Source: Rubrivivax albus
GTDB lineage: Bacteria > Pseudomonadota > Gammaproteobacteria > Burkholderiales > Burkholderiaceae_C
Length of the DNA: 64,000 bases
Assembly (NCBI RefSeq): GCF_004016515.1
Contig: NZ_SACT01000009.1
Location: 186,001-250,000, forward strand
Direction: 5' to 3'
The number at the start of each line of letters is the position of its first letter. Positions within the stretch are counted from its first letter, which is position 1. A program made the position numbers and the translations under genes. The notes below the pieces were generated by a model. It had not been told where the DNA came from and did no database searches. It saw nothing but the letters and a program-made list of their open reading frames with translations. Shown in pieces: positions 17,399-26,313 of the stretch.

Positions 17399-18673
17399 TC
17401 ACCGCGTGCCCTGCACCAGCATCAACTGGATGTCGTTGCGCCCCAGCGCCAGGGTTGACGACTCCACGCGGGGCTCGCCCGGCTGTGCCGTCGCTTCCCC
17501 GCTGCGGCTGATGCGGGCGCCGACCACCACGCGATCGTGGCCCGACAGGCGAAAGGCCGGCGACATGGCCAGGCTGTCGTCCAGCCGGAAGCGCAGCGGC
17601 AGGTCCCTGACCTGGGCACGCATCACCGCCAGCGGCATGCGCGGGCCGCTGGCAGCGCGTGCGAAGACGAAGACGGTGTCGTCGGGTCGCGTCTGGGGGG
17701 CCAGCGCCGGATCGAGCTGCACCGTGCCGGCCACGAAGGCGGCGGCCGACGGTGGCGATGCCACAGCGGTGCTGGCCACGCGCCCTCCTGCTGCGGCCAG
17801 GCGCTGCCTGGCCTCTGACAGGCCGGCGGCCATCTGCCGGACCAGCGGGTGGTCGGGCGACCCCACCGCCTGCAGGTGCGCCCAGTGGGTCACCGCGCCG
17901 GCATAGTCGCCGCGGTCGAAGGCCGCGGTGCCGGCCAGGGACAGGGCCTTGGGCTGGTCCGGGTCCAGTGCCAGTGCCTGCTGCACGCGTTGCAGCGCCT
18001 CGCCTTCTATGCGGTGGCCGTCGGCCACGGCCAGTGCATCGGCAAAGTCGGCCAGCAGGGCCGCGTCCTTCACGCCGGCATCGAGCGCCTGCCGGTAGGC
18101 CTGCACGGCACGGCCGGGTTCGCCCAGCACGACCCAGGAGCGCGCCAGCATGGCCCAGCCCTCGGCGTCCGCAGGGTCGGCCGCCAGGCGCTGCGCCAGA
18201 CTGTCGACCATCTGCCGCATCTGCGCCGTGTCTATGGTGTGGGGCGCCGCCTCCGGGGTCGCTGCGCCAGGGCCCGTTGGACCTGCAGCGGTCGTACCGG
18301 GCAGGTCCAGGGCGTCGGGTCGACCCAGCCAGACGTAGCCGCCGGCCACGACCGCCAGCGCCAGGCTCAGCAGCACGGGCACCAGCCCGGGTACCGGCGG
18401 GGCATCGCGGCCCCCGGCATCGCGCGGGGTGGTGACCGAGCCACTGGCCACGGCTTCGACGATCCGGCGTTCCAGCCGCGCCCTCCCCTCGGCGTGCGCC
18501 GCATCGTCGAGCGCACCCGCGGCGTGCAGGGCGTCGAGCTGCTGCAGTTGGGCGCGCAGCGCGGCCAGCGGGTCGGGCTCGGTTCGTCGGCCACTGCCGG
18601 ACCAGAGCGGGCGCAGGAGGATGGCGAGCACCACGGCGCCGATGAGTGCGGCGAACACCAGGAACGCGGTCAT
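17399..18673 (-). CDS. ccmI: Cytochrome c maturation protein CcmI (apocytochrome chaperone)
   Basis: A 424-residue subunit of the system I heme lyase. It has two membrane helices (about residues 4-22 and 103-121) around a cytoplasmic loop, then periplasmic TPR repeats (AEGWAMLARSWVVLGEPGRA and following) that bind the C-terminus of apocytochrome c, and a C-terminal beta domain. The start overlaps the ccmH stop (ATGA). It sits in a cluster with ccmF, ccmH and two multiheme cytochromes, so its natural clients are probably those cytochromes. NrfG is the alternative name for such a protein in a dedicated lyase. Confidence 0.92.
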   Translation of the reverse strand: MTAFLVFAALIGAVVLAILLRPLWSGSGRRTEPDPLAALRAQLQQLDALHAAGALDDAAHAEGRARLERRIVEAVASGSVTTPRDAGGRDAPPVPGLVPVLLSLALAVVAGGYVWLGRPDALDLPGTTAAGPTGPGAATPEAAPHTIDTAQMRQMVDSLAQRLAADPADAEGWAMLARSWVVLGEPGRAVQAYRQALDAGVKDAALLADFADALAVADGHRIEGEALQRVQQALALDPDQPKALSLAGTAAFDRGDYAGAVTHWAHLQAVGSPDHPLVRQMAAGLSEARQRLAAAGGRVASTAVASPPSAAAFVAGTVQLDPALAPQTRPDDTVFVFARAASGPRMPLAVMRAQVRDLPLRFRLDDSLAMSPAFRLSGHDRVVVGARISRSGEATAQPGEPRVESSTLALGRNDIQLMLVQGTR

Positions 18674-19131
18674 GGGGACGCCTCGGGCAGTTCGGGGTCG
18701 GGTTCGAAGGCGTCGGCCGGCAGCCGTGCACGGCGGCGCAGGGTCAGGGCCAGCAGCACCGCGCCAGCGGCGGCCAGCAGCGCCGGCGCCGCCCACAGCA
18801 GCCAGGTCGTTGGCTTGACCGGCGGGCGGTAGAGCACGAAGTCGCCGTAGCGCTCGGTCATGTAGTGCCGCACCTCGTCGTCGCTGGCGCCGCGGCGGAT
18901 CAGCGCCCTCGCCTCGTCCCGCAGGTCCTGCGCCAGGCCCGACTGCGAATCGGCGATGGTCTGGTTCTGGCAGACCAGGCAGCGCAGTTCGGTGGCCACC
19001 TTGCGCAGGCGCGCTTCCACCGTGGCGTCGTCGAGCGGTGCCGTGGCCGCCAGCGCACCCGCCGGCAACGTGGTCAGCAGCGCGAGGCCGCATAGCGCCA
19101 ATGCTGCCCACGGCCTGGGTAAACGCCTCAT
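18670..19131 (-). CDS. ccmH: Cytochrome c maturation protein CcmH (thiol-disulfide)
   Basis: A 153-residue periplasmic, membrane-anchored protein that reduces or holds apocytochrome CXXCH thiols for heme ligation. After a signal peptide (to about residue 28) comes the hallmark LRCLVCQNQTIADSQSGLAQ with both redox cysteines. One C-terminal helix (WLLWAAPALLAAAGAVLLAL) anchors it. It overlaps both neighbours by four bases, so ccmF-ccmH-ccmI is one translational unit. The thioredoxin-like CcmG/DsbE that usually lies between ccmF and ccmH is absent. Confidence 0.95.
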   Translation of the reverse strand: MRRLPRPWAALALCGLALLTTLPAGALAATAPLDDATVEARLRKVATELRCLVCQNQTIADSQSGLAQDLRDEARALIRRGASDDEVRHYMTERYGDFVLYRPPVKPTTWLLWAAPALLAAAGAVLLALTLRRRARLPADAFEPDPELPEASP

Positions 19132-21110
19132 CGAGCACCCTCCCCCGCCAGCACGGGCACGCCGCGCGGTGGCGGCGCGATCTCTGGTGCCATTGCCGGG
19201 CGCATGCGGCGGTAACGCCGGTCGCTGGCCGCCACGGCGCCGCCCAGCGCCATCAGCAGGCAGCCACCCCAGATCCAGTCGACGAAGGGCTTGACGTGCA
19301 CGCGCAGCGCCCACGCGCCAGGTGCGACCTCCTCGCCCAGCGACACGTAGAGATCGCGCAGCAGACCGGGCGCGATGGCCGCCTCGGTCATCGGGTTGCG
19401 CTGCACGCGGTAGACGCGCTTCTCCGGGTGCATCACCCGCACGGTCTGACCATCGCGCAGCACGGTCACGGTGGCCTGCAGGGCGTCGTAGTTCGGCCCG
19501 GTGCGCTCGCGCACGCCGTCGAAGCGGAAGTCCAGGCCGGCCAGGGCCACGACCTGGCCGGGGCGCACGCGCTGGTCGATCTCGAGTTCGCCGCTGCGCA
19601 CGCCGGTGACGCCGAAGGCGAAGACCGCCACCCCCAGGTGCGCCAGCATCATGCCGGCCACGGCGCGCGGCAGCTGCCTCATCTGGCCACGGCGCCACCA
19701 GCCGGCCAGGTCCAGTGCGATGCCGGCCACTATCCACAGCACCACGGCCACGCCCAGCAGCGGCAGCGGGCGCAGGCTGCCCAGGGCGGCGTTGATCGCG
19801 CCACTGCCAGCCAAGGCCAACACCGCCGACACCAGCGCCGGCTTGCGCAAGGCCGACAGATCGGCCTCACGCCAGCGCAGCAACGGCCCGAAACCCGCCA
19901 GCAGCAGCAGCGGCAGCATCAGCGGCACGAAGACCGCCTCGAAGTACGGCGGGCCCACGGAGATCTTGCCCAGGCCCAATGCGTCGAGCATCAGCGGGTA
20001 CAGCGTGCCCAGCAGCACGGTGCCCGTGGCCGCGGCCAGCAGCACGTTGTTCAGCAGCAGGGTCGACTCGCGTGACACCGGCGCAAACCGCGCCCCCAGC
20101 CCGATGCGGGGCGCGCGCCAGGCGTACAGCGCCAGGGCGCTGCCGGTCACCACCACCAGGAACCCCAGGATGAACAGGCCGCGCCGCGGGTCGGTGGCGA
20201 AGGCGTGCACCGACGACAGCACGCCGGAGCGCACGAGGAAGGTGCCCAGCAGCGACAGCGAGAAGGCCAGGATGGCCAGCAGCACGGTCCAGGACTTGAA
20301 CGCGCCTCGCTTCTCCGTCACCGCCAGCGAATGGATCAGCGCCGTGCCCAGCAGCCAGGGCATGAAGGACGCGTTCTCCACCGGGTCCCAGAACCACCAG
20401 CCGCCCCAGCCCAGTTCATAGTAGGCCCAGGTGCTGCCCAGCGCGATGCCGATCGTCAGGCAGCACCAGGCCGCGGTCGTCCAGGGCCGCGCCCAGCGGG
20501 CCCAGCGGGCGTCGAGGTCGCCACCGATCAGCGCCGCGATGGCAAAGGCGAAGGCCACCGAGAAGCCCACGTAGCCCATGTACAGCATGGGCGGGTGCGC
20601 CACCATGCCGGGGTCCTGCAGCAGCGGGTTCAGGTCGCGCCCGTCCAGCGGCGCTGGCAGCAGGCGGTCGAAGGGGTTGGACGTGGTGAGCATGAACAGC
20701 AGAAAGCCCACCGTGATCCAGCCCATCACCGCCAGGATGCGTGCGCGCAGCACCTTGGGCAGGCCACCGCCGAAGACCGTCACCGCCACCGTCCAGCCCG
20801 CCAGCATGGCCACCCACAGCAGCAGCGAGCCTTCGTGCCCGCCCCAGACACCGGCGATGCGGTAGGCCAGCGGCAAGGCCCGATTCGAGTTCTCGGCCAC
20901 GTAGACCAGCGAGAAGTCGTGGCCGACGAAGGCCGCGGCCAGCAGCGCCAGCGCCAGGCCAATCGCGAGCGCCTGCGCCTGCGCGGCGCTGGCGCCGAAG
21001 CGCATGGCCAGCCCATGGCCGCGTGCGGCGCCCCACAGCGGCAGCGTGCCCTGCACCAGGGCGGCCACCAGCGCGCACAACAGCGCCACCTGTCCCAGTT
21101 CGGCGAGCAT
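19128..21110 (-). CDS. ccmF: Cytochrome c heme lyase subunit CcmF
   Basis: A 660-residue polytopic membrane protein that ligates heme to apocytochrome c. The WWD heme-handling signature is intact (WGGWWFWDPVENASFMPWLL), as are other family segments (GVWGGHEGSLLLWVAMLAGW, DPGMVAHPPMLYMGYVGFSV). ATG 21110 gives a normal CcmF start (MLAELGQVALLCALVAALVQ). ccmABCDE are not in the window, so heme delivery by CcmE must come from elsewhere, or this is an NrfE-like paralogue specialised for the adjacent multiheme cytochromes. Confidence 0.95.
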   Translation of the reverse strand: MLAELGQVALLCALVAALVQGTLPLWGAARGHGLAMRFGASAAQAQALAIGLALALLAAAFVGHDFSLVYVAENSNRALPLAYRIAGVWGGHEGSLLLWVAMLAGWTVAVTVFGGGLPKVLRARILAVMGWITVGFLLFMLTTSNPFDRLLPAPLDGRDLNPLLQDPGMVAHPPMLYMGYVGFSVAFAFAIAALIGGDLDARWARWARPWTTAAWCCLTIGIALGSTWAYYELGWGGWWFWDPVENASFMPWLLGTALIHSLAVTEKRGAFKSWTVLLAILAFSLSLLGTFLVRSGVLSSVHAFATDPRRGLFILGFLVVVTGSALALYAWRAPRIGLGARFAPVSRESTLLLNNVLLAAATGTVLLGTLYPLMLDALGLGKISVGPPYFEAVFVPLMLPLLLLAGFGPLLRWREADLSALRKPALVSAVLALAGSGAINAALGSLRPLPLLGVAVVLWIVAGIALDLAGWWRRGQMRQLPRAVAGMMLAHLGVAVFAFGVTGVRSGELEIDQRVRPGQVVALAGLDFRFDGVRERTGPNYDALQATVTVLRDGQTVRVMHPEKRVYRVQRNPMTEAAIAPGLLRDLYVSLGEEVAPGAWALRVHVKPFVDWIWGGCLLMALGGAVAASDRRYRRMRPAMAPEIAPPPRGVPVLAGEGAR

Positions 21111-21126
21111 GGTCTCCCCTGCCCGC

Positions 21127-23355
21127 TCAGAACTCGACGCGCGCACCCAGCGCGTAGCTGGCGCGGCGGGAGCTTTCGCGGGTGGACGTGGGCGGCATGT
21201 TGCCCGACGGGTCGGTCAGCACGCGGGTGGCGCTGCCGATCTCGTAGGTCAGCGCCGTCTCCAGCGCCACCTTCTTCCAGCCGCGGTAGGTCACGCGCAG
21301 GCCGGGTGTCCAGCGCTCGCTGCGGCTGCCTTCGGGCGTGCGGTCGCGGTAGTACTGCAGCGACGGTTCCACCTGCCAGTCGCTCCACCACCAGGCCGAC
21401 TGGTTGTACGCCAGCAGCAGGCCGTCGAGCTGCGGGCTGCGGATGGTGGTGATCACGCCGACATGGGTGTCGCGGTCGGACAGCAGGTTCAGGCCGATGA
21501 GCTGCGCGGTGGCGCTGACGATGTCGCCGGTGGCCGGCCGGCCCGTCTCGAAACCGGGCACGTCCGGCACCGGCGGGATGGCGCCGGTGTTCGTCAGGCC
21601 CAGGCTGGCGCCCACTGTCCAGTGCGGGCTCAGCGGCCGGGTCACGCCGGCCTGGGCCTGCGTGACCATGGGCGTCAGCGCGACGATCTGCTCGCGCAGC
21701 ACGGCCACCGTCGTGTTGGCCAGCCGCGGCGCGATGCGCGTGAAGATCACGCCGGGCTGCGCGGGGTCCTCGAAGGTCAGTGCGTTGCCCAAGGACAGCG
21801 GGGCCAGGGCGCGCCGGTCGTAGAGCAGCGTGTAGACGGTGTTGTCCTCGGCCACGTGCGTGCCCTGCACGCTCACGGCGTTGGTGGCACCGAAGGCGAC
21901 GTCGTAGTCGAACTGCGAGAACACCGACGTGCCGCCGGAGAACCAGCGCAGGTCCAGGCCCACGGCGCGCCGGTCGACTTCGCCGTCGATGCGCTGCTCG
22001 ATGGCGTAGAGCGAACCGCCCAGCGCGCCGACCACGCGGTCCTGCTCGAGGCGCAGGCCGTAGAAGTGGCGTTGCGTGTCGAACAGCTGCTCGGCCGGCA
22101 CGCCGGCGACCGCGCCCAGGCGCAGCTTGCCGATCGGCGTGACGTAGCCCTGCACCCCGTCGAAGCGCCCCATCACGCCGCCGCCGGTGGGCGACTGCCG
22201 GCCCAGCCGGACGCCCCAACCCGCCTTCAGTGCCCGGTGGTCGACGTAGGCAGCCGAGAGCCTGTTGCGGCTCTTCTCGGGCCGTTCCAGGTCGCGCGTG
22301 TAGGCGTTGCGGAAGACGACGCGCTGGTCCTGATCGTCGGTGCGGCGGCGCCACGACAGGTCCGCGGCGCCGACCACCTGGCTGGCACGGTCGCTGGTGA
22401 ACTGCGCCTCGCCCACGGTCGGCGGCAGGCCGGCGATGGGAGAGTCCTGGAAGTCCTGGCTGCGCAGTTGGCCGTTGCCGCCGTACCAGTTCAGGGCCAC
22501 GGAGGCATCGAGCGTGGTGTCGTCCCGCCGCTCGGGTTCGGCCACCGTGGTCGGGGTCTCCGGCTTCGCCGCCTCGGCTGGCATCGTGGCCAGCCGCTGG
22601 CGGACGCGGTCGCTGTCCTCGCCCTGTGGGTACAGGCGCAGGAAGGTCTCGTACTCTGCCCGCGCGCGGCGTGTGTCGCCCAGGGCCAGCCAGGCGTCGC
22701 CGGCCATAGCCTGCGCCGGCCGGGTGGACGCGTTCGGCGGCAGGTCCAGCAGGGCGTTGAGGCCGTCGAGCGCCAGGCGGTGAGAACCTGCTGCCATGGC
22801 CTGCGTGGCGTTGTCCAGCAGCGCCTTGGCCTGGACTTCGGAGTCACCGCTGGCCGCAGCCGATGCCACCGGCGCGGGCCGTGCAGGCGGTGCAGACGCT
22901 GCGCCGGCCAGCCGTTCGCCGCGGCCGGGCAGCAGGATCTCGATGGCACGGTTGTCCGCCCCCTGCCGCACGCGCACGGTGCCGGGTTCGCCCAGGCGCA
23001 GCACGATGCGCCGTTCGCGGTCGGCCTGCCCGGGTTCGTCGGTCAGGCGCAGTCGGTCGAGGCCCTTGAGGTGATCCAGCGCGAGCAGCTGGCTGCCCGG
23101 GCCGATCTCGCGGTTGGTGGTGCTCACAAGCTGGTAGACGATGAGCACGGTGTCGCCGGCGGCGGTGGCGATCTGGCGCTGGAACTGCACCTCGGTGGCG
23201 AACTGCAGCGCCAGCACGGCGGCATCACCCTCGCGCCGCACCTGCACCTGGTCGACGACGAAGGCAGCCTGCGCAGGCAGCGCGGCGGCGACCAGACAGG
23301 CGGCGACGGTGAGCGCCCTGGGCATCAGGGGCAAGGCATGGCGACGTGTGGGCAT
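21127..23355 (-). CDS. TPR-containing outer-membrane beta-barrel protein, candidate porin of a porin-cytochrome conduit
   Basis: A 742-residue exported protein of no named family that I recognise. Order: signal peptide to about residue 30 (ALPAQA); an AMIN-like beta domain (residues 31-135, FVVDQVQVRREGDAAVLALQ); a proline/alanine linker; TPR-like helices (about 165-260, ALDGLNALLDLPPNASTRPA); then about 450 residues of alternating strands with aromatic girdles, ending in Phe (GARVEF), the usual last residue of an outer-membrane barrel. It starts 9 bp after the stop of the larger multiheme cytochrome. Inferred role: the outer-membrane sheath or dock for the cytochromes, analogous to MtrB/PioB but not obviously homologous. 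The TPR domain would face the periplasm. Confidence 0.7.
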   Translation of the reverse strand: MPTRRHALPLMPRALTVAACLVAAALPAQAAFVVDQVQVRREGDAAVLALQFATEVQFQRQIATAAGDTVLIVYQLVSTTNREIGPGSQLLALDHLKGLDRLRLTDEPGQADRERRIVLRLGEPGTVRVRQGADNRAIEILLPGRGERLAGAASAPPARPAPVASAAASGDSEVQAKALLDNATQAMAAGSHRLALDGLNALLDLPPNASTRPAQAMAGDAWLALGDTRRARAEYETFLRLYPQGEDSDRVRQRLATMPAEAAKPETPTTVAEPERRDDTTLDASVALNWYGGNGQLRSQDFQDSPIAGLPPTVGEAQFTSDRASQVVGAADLSWRRRTDDQDQRVVFRNAYTRDLERPEKSRNRLSAAYVDHRALKAGWGVRLGRQSPTGGGVMGRFDGVQGYVTPIGKLRLGAVAGVPAEQLFDTQRHFYGLRLEQDRVVGALGGSLYAIEQRIDGEVDRRAVGLDLRWFSGGTSVFSQFDYDVAFGATNAVSVQGTHVAEDNTVYTLLYDRRALAPLSLGNALTFEDPAQPGVIFTRIAPRLANTTVAVLREQIVALTPMVTQAQAGVTRPLSPHWTVGASLGLTNTGAIPPVPDVPGFETGRPATGDIVSATAQLIGLNLLSDRDTHVGVITTIRSPQLDGLLLAYNQSAWWWSDWQVEPSLQYYRDRTPEGSRSERWTPGLRVTYRGWKKVALETALTYEIGSATRVLTDPSGNMPPTSTRESSRRASYALGARVEF

Positions 23356-23364
23356 AGCAGCAGG

Positions 23365-26313
23365 TCACTCCCAGCGGGAGTACGGCGTGCCCTCGCGGCC
23401 CAATGGCCGGTGGCACCCGGATTGCGAACAGTCGGTGACGCCGGTGGAACGCTCGTGCGTCAGCGACTTCTTCTCCATGTCGCCGAGCCATGCGGTCGAG
23501 CGGTCGTGGCAGGCCTTGCACCAGCCGGCGCCGTTGCCCTGGCTGTTGTTGTGGTTCATGCGCATGCCGCCCCAGCTGGTGGTGCTGGTGTGGCAGGCCT
23601 TGCAGTCCATGCTGGCGCCAGCCAGCAGCTGCACCTCGGGGATGTGGTTCGACGGCTTGGCGGTGGCGCCGGCCCCTGCGAAAGCCCCACCGTGGCAGGA
23701 CTTGCAGCTGGCGGTCGTCACGACGCCGTGGTTCATGGTCACCGAGGCGGTCCACGACGTCTGCGAGCGGTGGCAGCTGTCGCATCGTGCCGTGCCCACC
23801 GGCACCGGGATGTGGTTGGCCGGCTTGCCGGTGGCGGTGCTGCCGTTGTGGCAGGTGTCGCAGGTGCCGGTGCCCACGGCGTTGGCCGGCGAGTGGGCGA
23901 AGTTGACGTTCGACCAGCTGCTGGTGCTCTTGTGGCAGCTCTCGCAGTTCCCGGTGACCGTGGCGTGCAAGGCGTTGTTGGGCTTGCCGGTTGCATCCGG
24001 GTAGGCGCCGCTGTGGCATGTGGCACAGCTGTTGCCGATGCTGTAGTTGGCGTGCACGCGCGCGCCGGTCCAGCTGGTGGTGCCGTTCTTGTGGCAACCG
24101 TCGCAGTTGGCCGCGGCAGTGACCGGCACCGCGGTGTAGGGCACGTGCGTGGCCGGCTTGCCGTCGGCCGGCGGGAAGGCGCCGCTGTGGCAGCTGGCGC
24201 ACTGCGCCGTCACCGGCACCTGGGTGTGGTTCCAGGTCGTGGGCGTCCAGCCAGTGGTGCCGTGGCAGCTGTAGCAGCTGGCCGCGCCGGTGGGGATGTG
24301 CGTGCCCGGCTTGCCGGTGGCAGCGCTGCCGTTGTGGCAGCTGGCGCAGTTCGTCGCGGCGTTGAAGGTGCTGTGGTCCACGCGCACGGAGCTCCAGTTG
24401 CTGGTGCTCTTGTGGCAGCTCTCGCAGTTGCCGGTGACACCGGCATGCAGCGCATCGGTGGGCTTGCCCACGGCGTCGGGATACGCACCGCTGTGGCAGC
24501 TCGCGCAGCTGTTGCCGATGCTGTAGTTGGCGTGCACGCGCGCGCCGGTCCAGCTGGTGGTGCCGTTCTTGTGGCAGCCGTCGCAGTTGGCCGCGGCGGT
24601 GACCGGCACCGCGGTGTACGGCACGTGCGTGGCCGGCTTGCCGTCGGCCGGCGGGAACGCGCCGTTGTGGCAGCTGGCGCACTGCGCCGTCACCGGCACC
24701 TGGGTGTGGTTCCAGGTCGTGGGTGTCCAGCCGGTGGTGCCGTGGCAGCTGTAGCAGCTGGCCGCGCCGGTGGGGATGTGCGTGCCCGGCTTGCCGGTGG
24801 CCGCGCTGCCGTTGTGGCAGCTGGCGCAGTTGGTCGCGGCGTTGAAGGTGCTGTGGTCCACACGCGCGGAGCTCCAGTTGCTGGTGCTCTTGTGGCAGCT
24901 CTCGCAGTTGCCGGTGACGCCGGCGTGCAGCGCATCGGTGGGCTTGCCCACGGCGTCGGGATACGCACCGCTGTGGCAGCTCGCGCAGCTGTTGCCGATG
25001 CTGTAGTTGGCGTGCACGCGCGCGCCGGTCCAGCTGGTGGTGCCGTTCTTGTGGCAGCCGTCGCAGTTGGCCGCAGCGGTGACCGGCACCGCGGTGTACG
25101 GCACGTGCGTGGCCGGCTTGCCGTCGGCCGGCGGGAACGCGCCGTTGTGGCAGCTGGCGCACTGCGCCGTCACCGGCACCTGGGTGTGGTTCCAGGTCGT
25201 GGGCGTCCAGCCGGTGGTGCCGTGGCAGCTGTAGCAGCTGGCCGCGCCGGTGGGGATGTGCGTGCCCGGCTTGCCGGTGGCAGCGCTGCCGTTGTGGCAG
25301 CTGGCGCAGTTGGTCGCGGCGTTGAACGTGCTGTGGTCCACCCGCGCCGAGCCCCAGTTGCTGGTGCTCTTGTGGCAGCTCTCGCAGTTGCCGGTGACGC
25401 CGGCATGCAGCGCATCGGTGGGCTTGCCCACGGCGTCGGGATACGCACCGCTGTGGCAGCTCGCGCAGCTGTTGCCGATGCTGTAGTTGGCGTGCACGCG
25501 CGCGCCGGTCCAGCTGGTGGTGCCGTTCTTGTGGCAGCCGTCGCAGTTGGCCGCGGCAGTGACCGGCACCGCGGTGTAGGGCACGTGGTTGCCCGGCTTG
25601 CCGTCGGCTGGCGGGAAGGCGCCGTTGTGGCAGCTGGCGCACTGGCCGCTGACCAGGGTCTGGGTGTGGTCGAAGCGCGTCGGCGTCCAGCGGCTCGTCG
25701 AGCCGTGGCAGCTGTCGCAGCTGCTGGCGGTGCCGGTGGGGATGTGCTGCGCGTTCTTGCCGGTGGCGCGCGAGCCGTTGTGGCAGGTCTGGCAGGTGCC
25801 GGGCACGACGCCGGCATGGTCGAAGCCACGCGCCGGCAGCCAGGCGTTGCTGCGGTGGCAGCTGTCGCAGGATGCGGTAGTCGGGATGTGCTGCGCGGTC
25901 TTGCCTTCGGTGATCACGCCGTTGTGGCAGGTCTGGCAGGTGCCCGGCACCACGCCGATGTGGCGGAAGCGCGCGCCGCTGAACGTGCTGGTGCCGTGGC
26001 AGCTGTCGCAGGTCTGCTGCGTGGGCAGGTGCGTGGGCGGCATCACCGTGTTGCCTGCCGACAGGCGACGGCCGGGCGCATGGCAGGAGGCACAGTCGCG
26101 CGGCGTGCCACGCAGCACGCCGCCCTGGTGGCAGGACTCGCAGCGGGCGCGCGCATGCGCGTCCTGCAGGGGGAAACCGGTGGCCAGGTGGTCGAAGCTG
26201 CTCGTGGCGCCGGTCTGGGCCAGGGCTGGCATGGCCACTCCGCTCGTCGACAGCAGGATCAGCACGAGGATCCACCGCCACAGCGTGAAGGTCGGGCGTA
26301 TCCGGGTCGTCAT
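23365..26313 (-). CDS. Multiheme c-type cytochrome, 34 CXXCH plus one CX4CH motif
   Basis: A 982-residue exported protein and predicted electron wire. The signal peptide ends near residue 33 (MPALAQ). I count 34 CXXCH heme-attachment motifs and a last CX4CH (CSQSGCH) near the C-terminus. Residues 225-704 are three near-identical 160-residue units with six hemes each, followed by a diverging fourth copy. Each unit holds exactly six further histidines outside CXXCH, one per heme, which fits bis-histidine ligation. No lipobox or membrane anchor is seen, so it is periplasmic or carried to the surface. The start ATG 26313 overlaps the stop of the 24-heme gene (ATGA). The opposite strand shows very long spurious open frames. 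Confidence 0.93.
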   Translation of the reverse strand: MTTRIRPTFTLWRWILVLILLSTSGVAMPALAQTGATSSFDHLATGFPLQDAHARARCESCHQGGVLRGTPRDCASCHAPGRRLSAGNTVMPPTHLPTQQTCDSCHGTSTFSGARFRHIGVVPGTCQTCHNGVITEGKTAQHIPTTASCDSCHRSNAWLPARGFDHAGVVPGTCQTCHNGSRATGKNAQHIPTGTASSCDSCHGSTSRWTPTRFDHTQTLVSGQCASCHNGAFPPADGKPGNHVPYTAVPVTAAANCDGCHKNGTTSWTGARVHANYSIGNSCASCHSGAYPDAVGKPTDALHAGVTGNCESCHKSTSNWGSARVDHSTFNAATNCASCHNGSAATGKPGTHIPTGAASCYSCHGTTGWTPTTWNHTQVPVTAQCASCHNGAFPPADGKPATHVPYTAVPVTAAANCDGCHKNGTTSWTGARVHANYSIGNSCASCHSGAYPDAVGKPTDALHAGVTGNCESCHKSTSNWSSARVDHSTFNAATNCASCHNGSAATGKPGTHIPTGAASCYSCHGTTGWTPTTWNHTQVPVTAQCASCHNGAFPPADGKPATHVPYTAVPVTAAANCDGCHKNGTTSWTGARVHANYSIGNSCASCHSGAYPDAVGKPTDALHAGVTGNCESCHKSTSNWSSVRVDHSTFNAATNCASCHNGSAATGKPGTHIPTGAASCYSCHGTTGWTPTTWNHTQVPVTAQCASCHSGAFPPADGKPATHVPYTAVPVTAAANCDGCHKNGTTSWTGARVHANYSIGNSCATCHSGAYPDATGKPNNALHATVTGNCESCHKSTSSWSNVNFAHSPANAVGTGTCDTCHNGSTATGKPANHIPVPVGTARCDSCHRSQTSWTASVTMNHGVVTTASCKSCHGGAFAGAGATAKPSNHIPEVQLLAGASMDCKACHTSTTSWGGMRMNHNNSQGNGAGWCKACHDRSTAWLGDMEKKSLTHERSTGVTDCSQSGCHRPLGREGTPYSRWE
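24202..25641 (-). repeat. 480-bp tandem repeat inside the large cytochrome gene (3 copies plus a diverged fourth)
   Basis: Copies at 25162-25641, 24682-25161 and 24202-24681 align at an exact 480-bp period with only scattered, mostly silent differences. Examples are the recurring ccggtccagctggtggtgcc at 24543, 25023 and 25503 and the recurring tgtagcagctggccgcgccg. A fourth copy continues below 24202 and decays towards about 23880. Each unit encodes 160 residues with six CXXCH motifs. The near-identity indicates recent duplication or gene conversion, and copy number may be unstable or mis-assembled. Confidence 0.95.

Noticed and set aside
24202..25641. CRISPR-like array
   Set aside because: The repeats are 480 bp, coding and in frame with the cytochrome, with no short repeat/spacer alternation.
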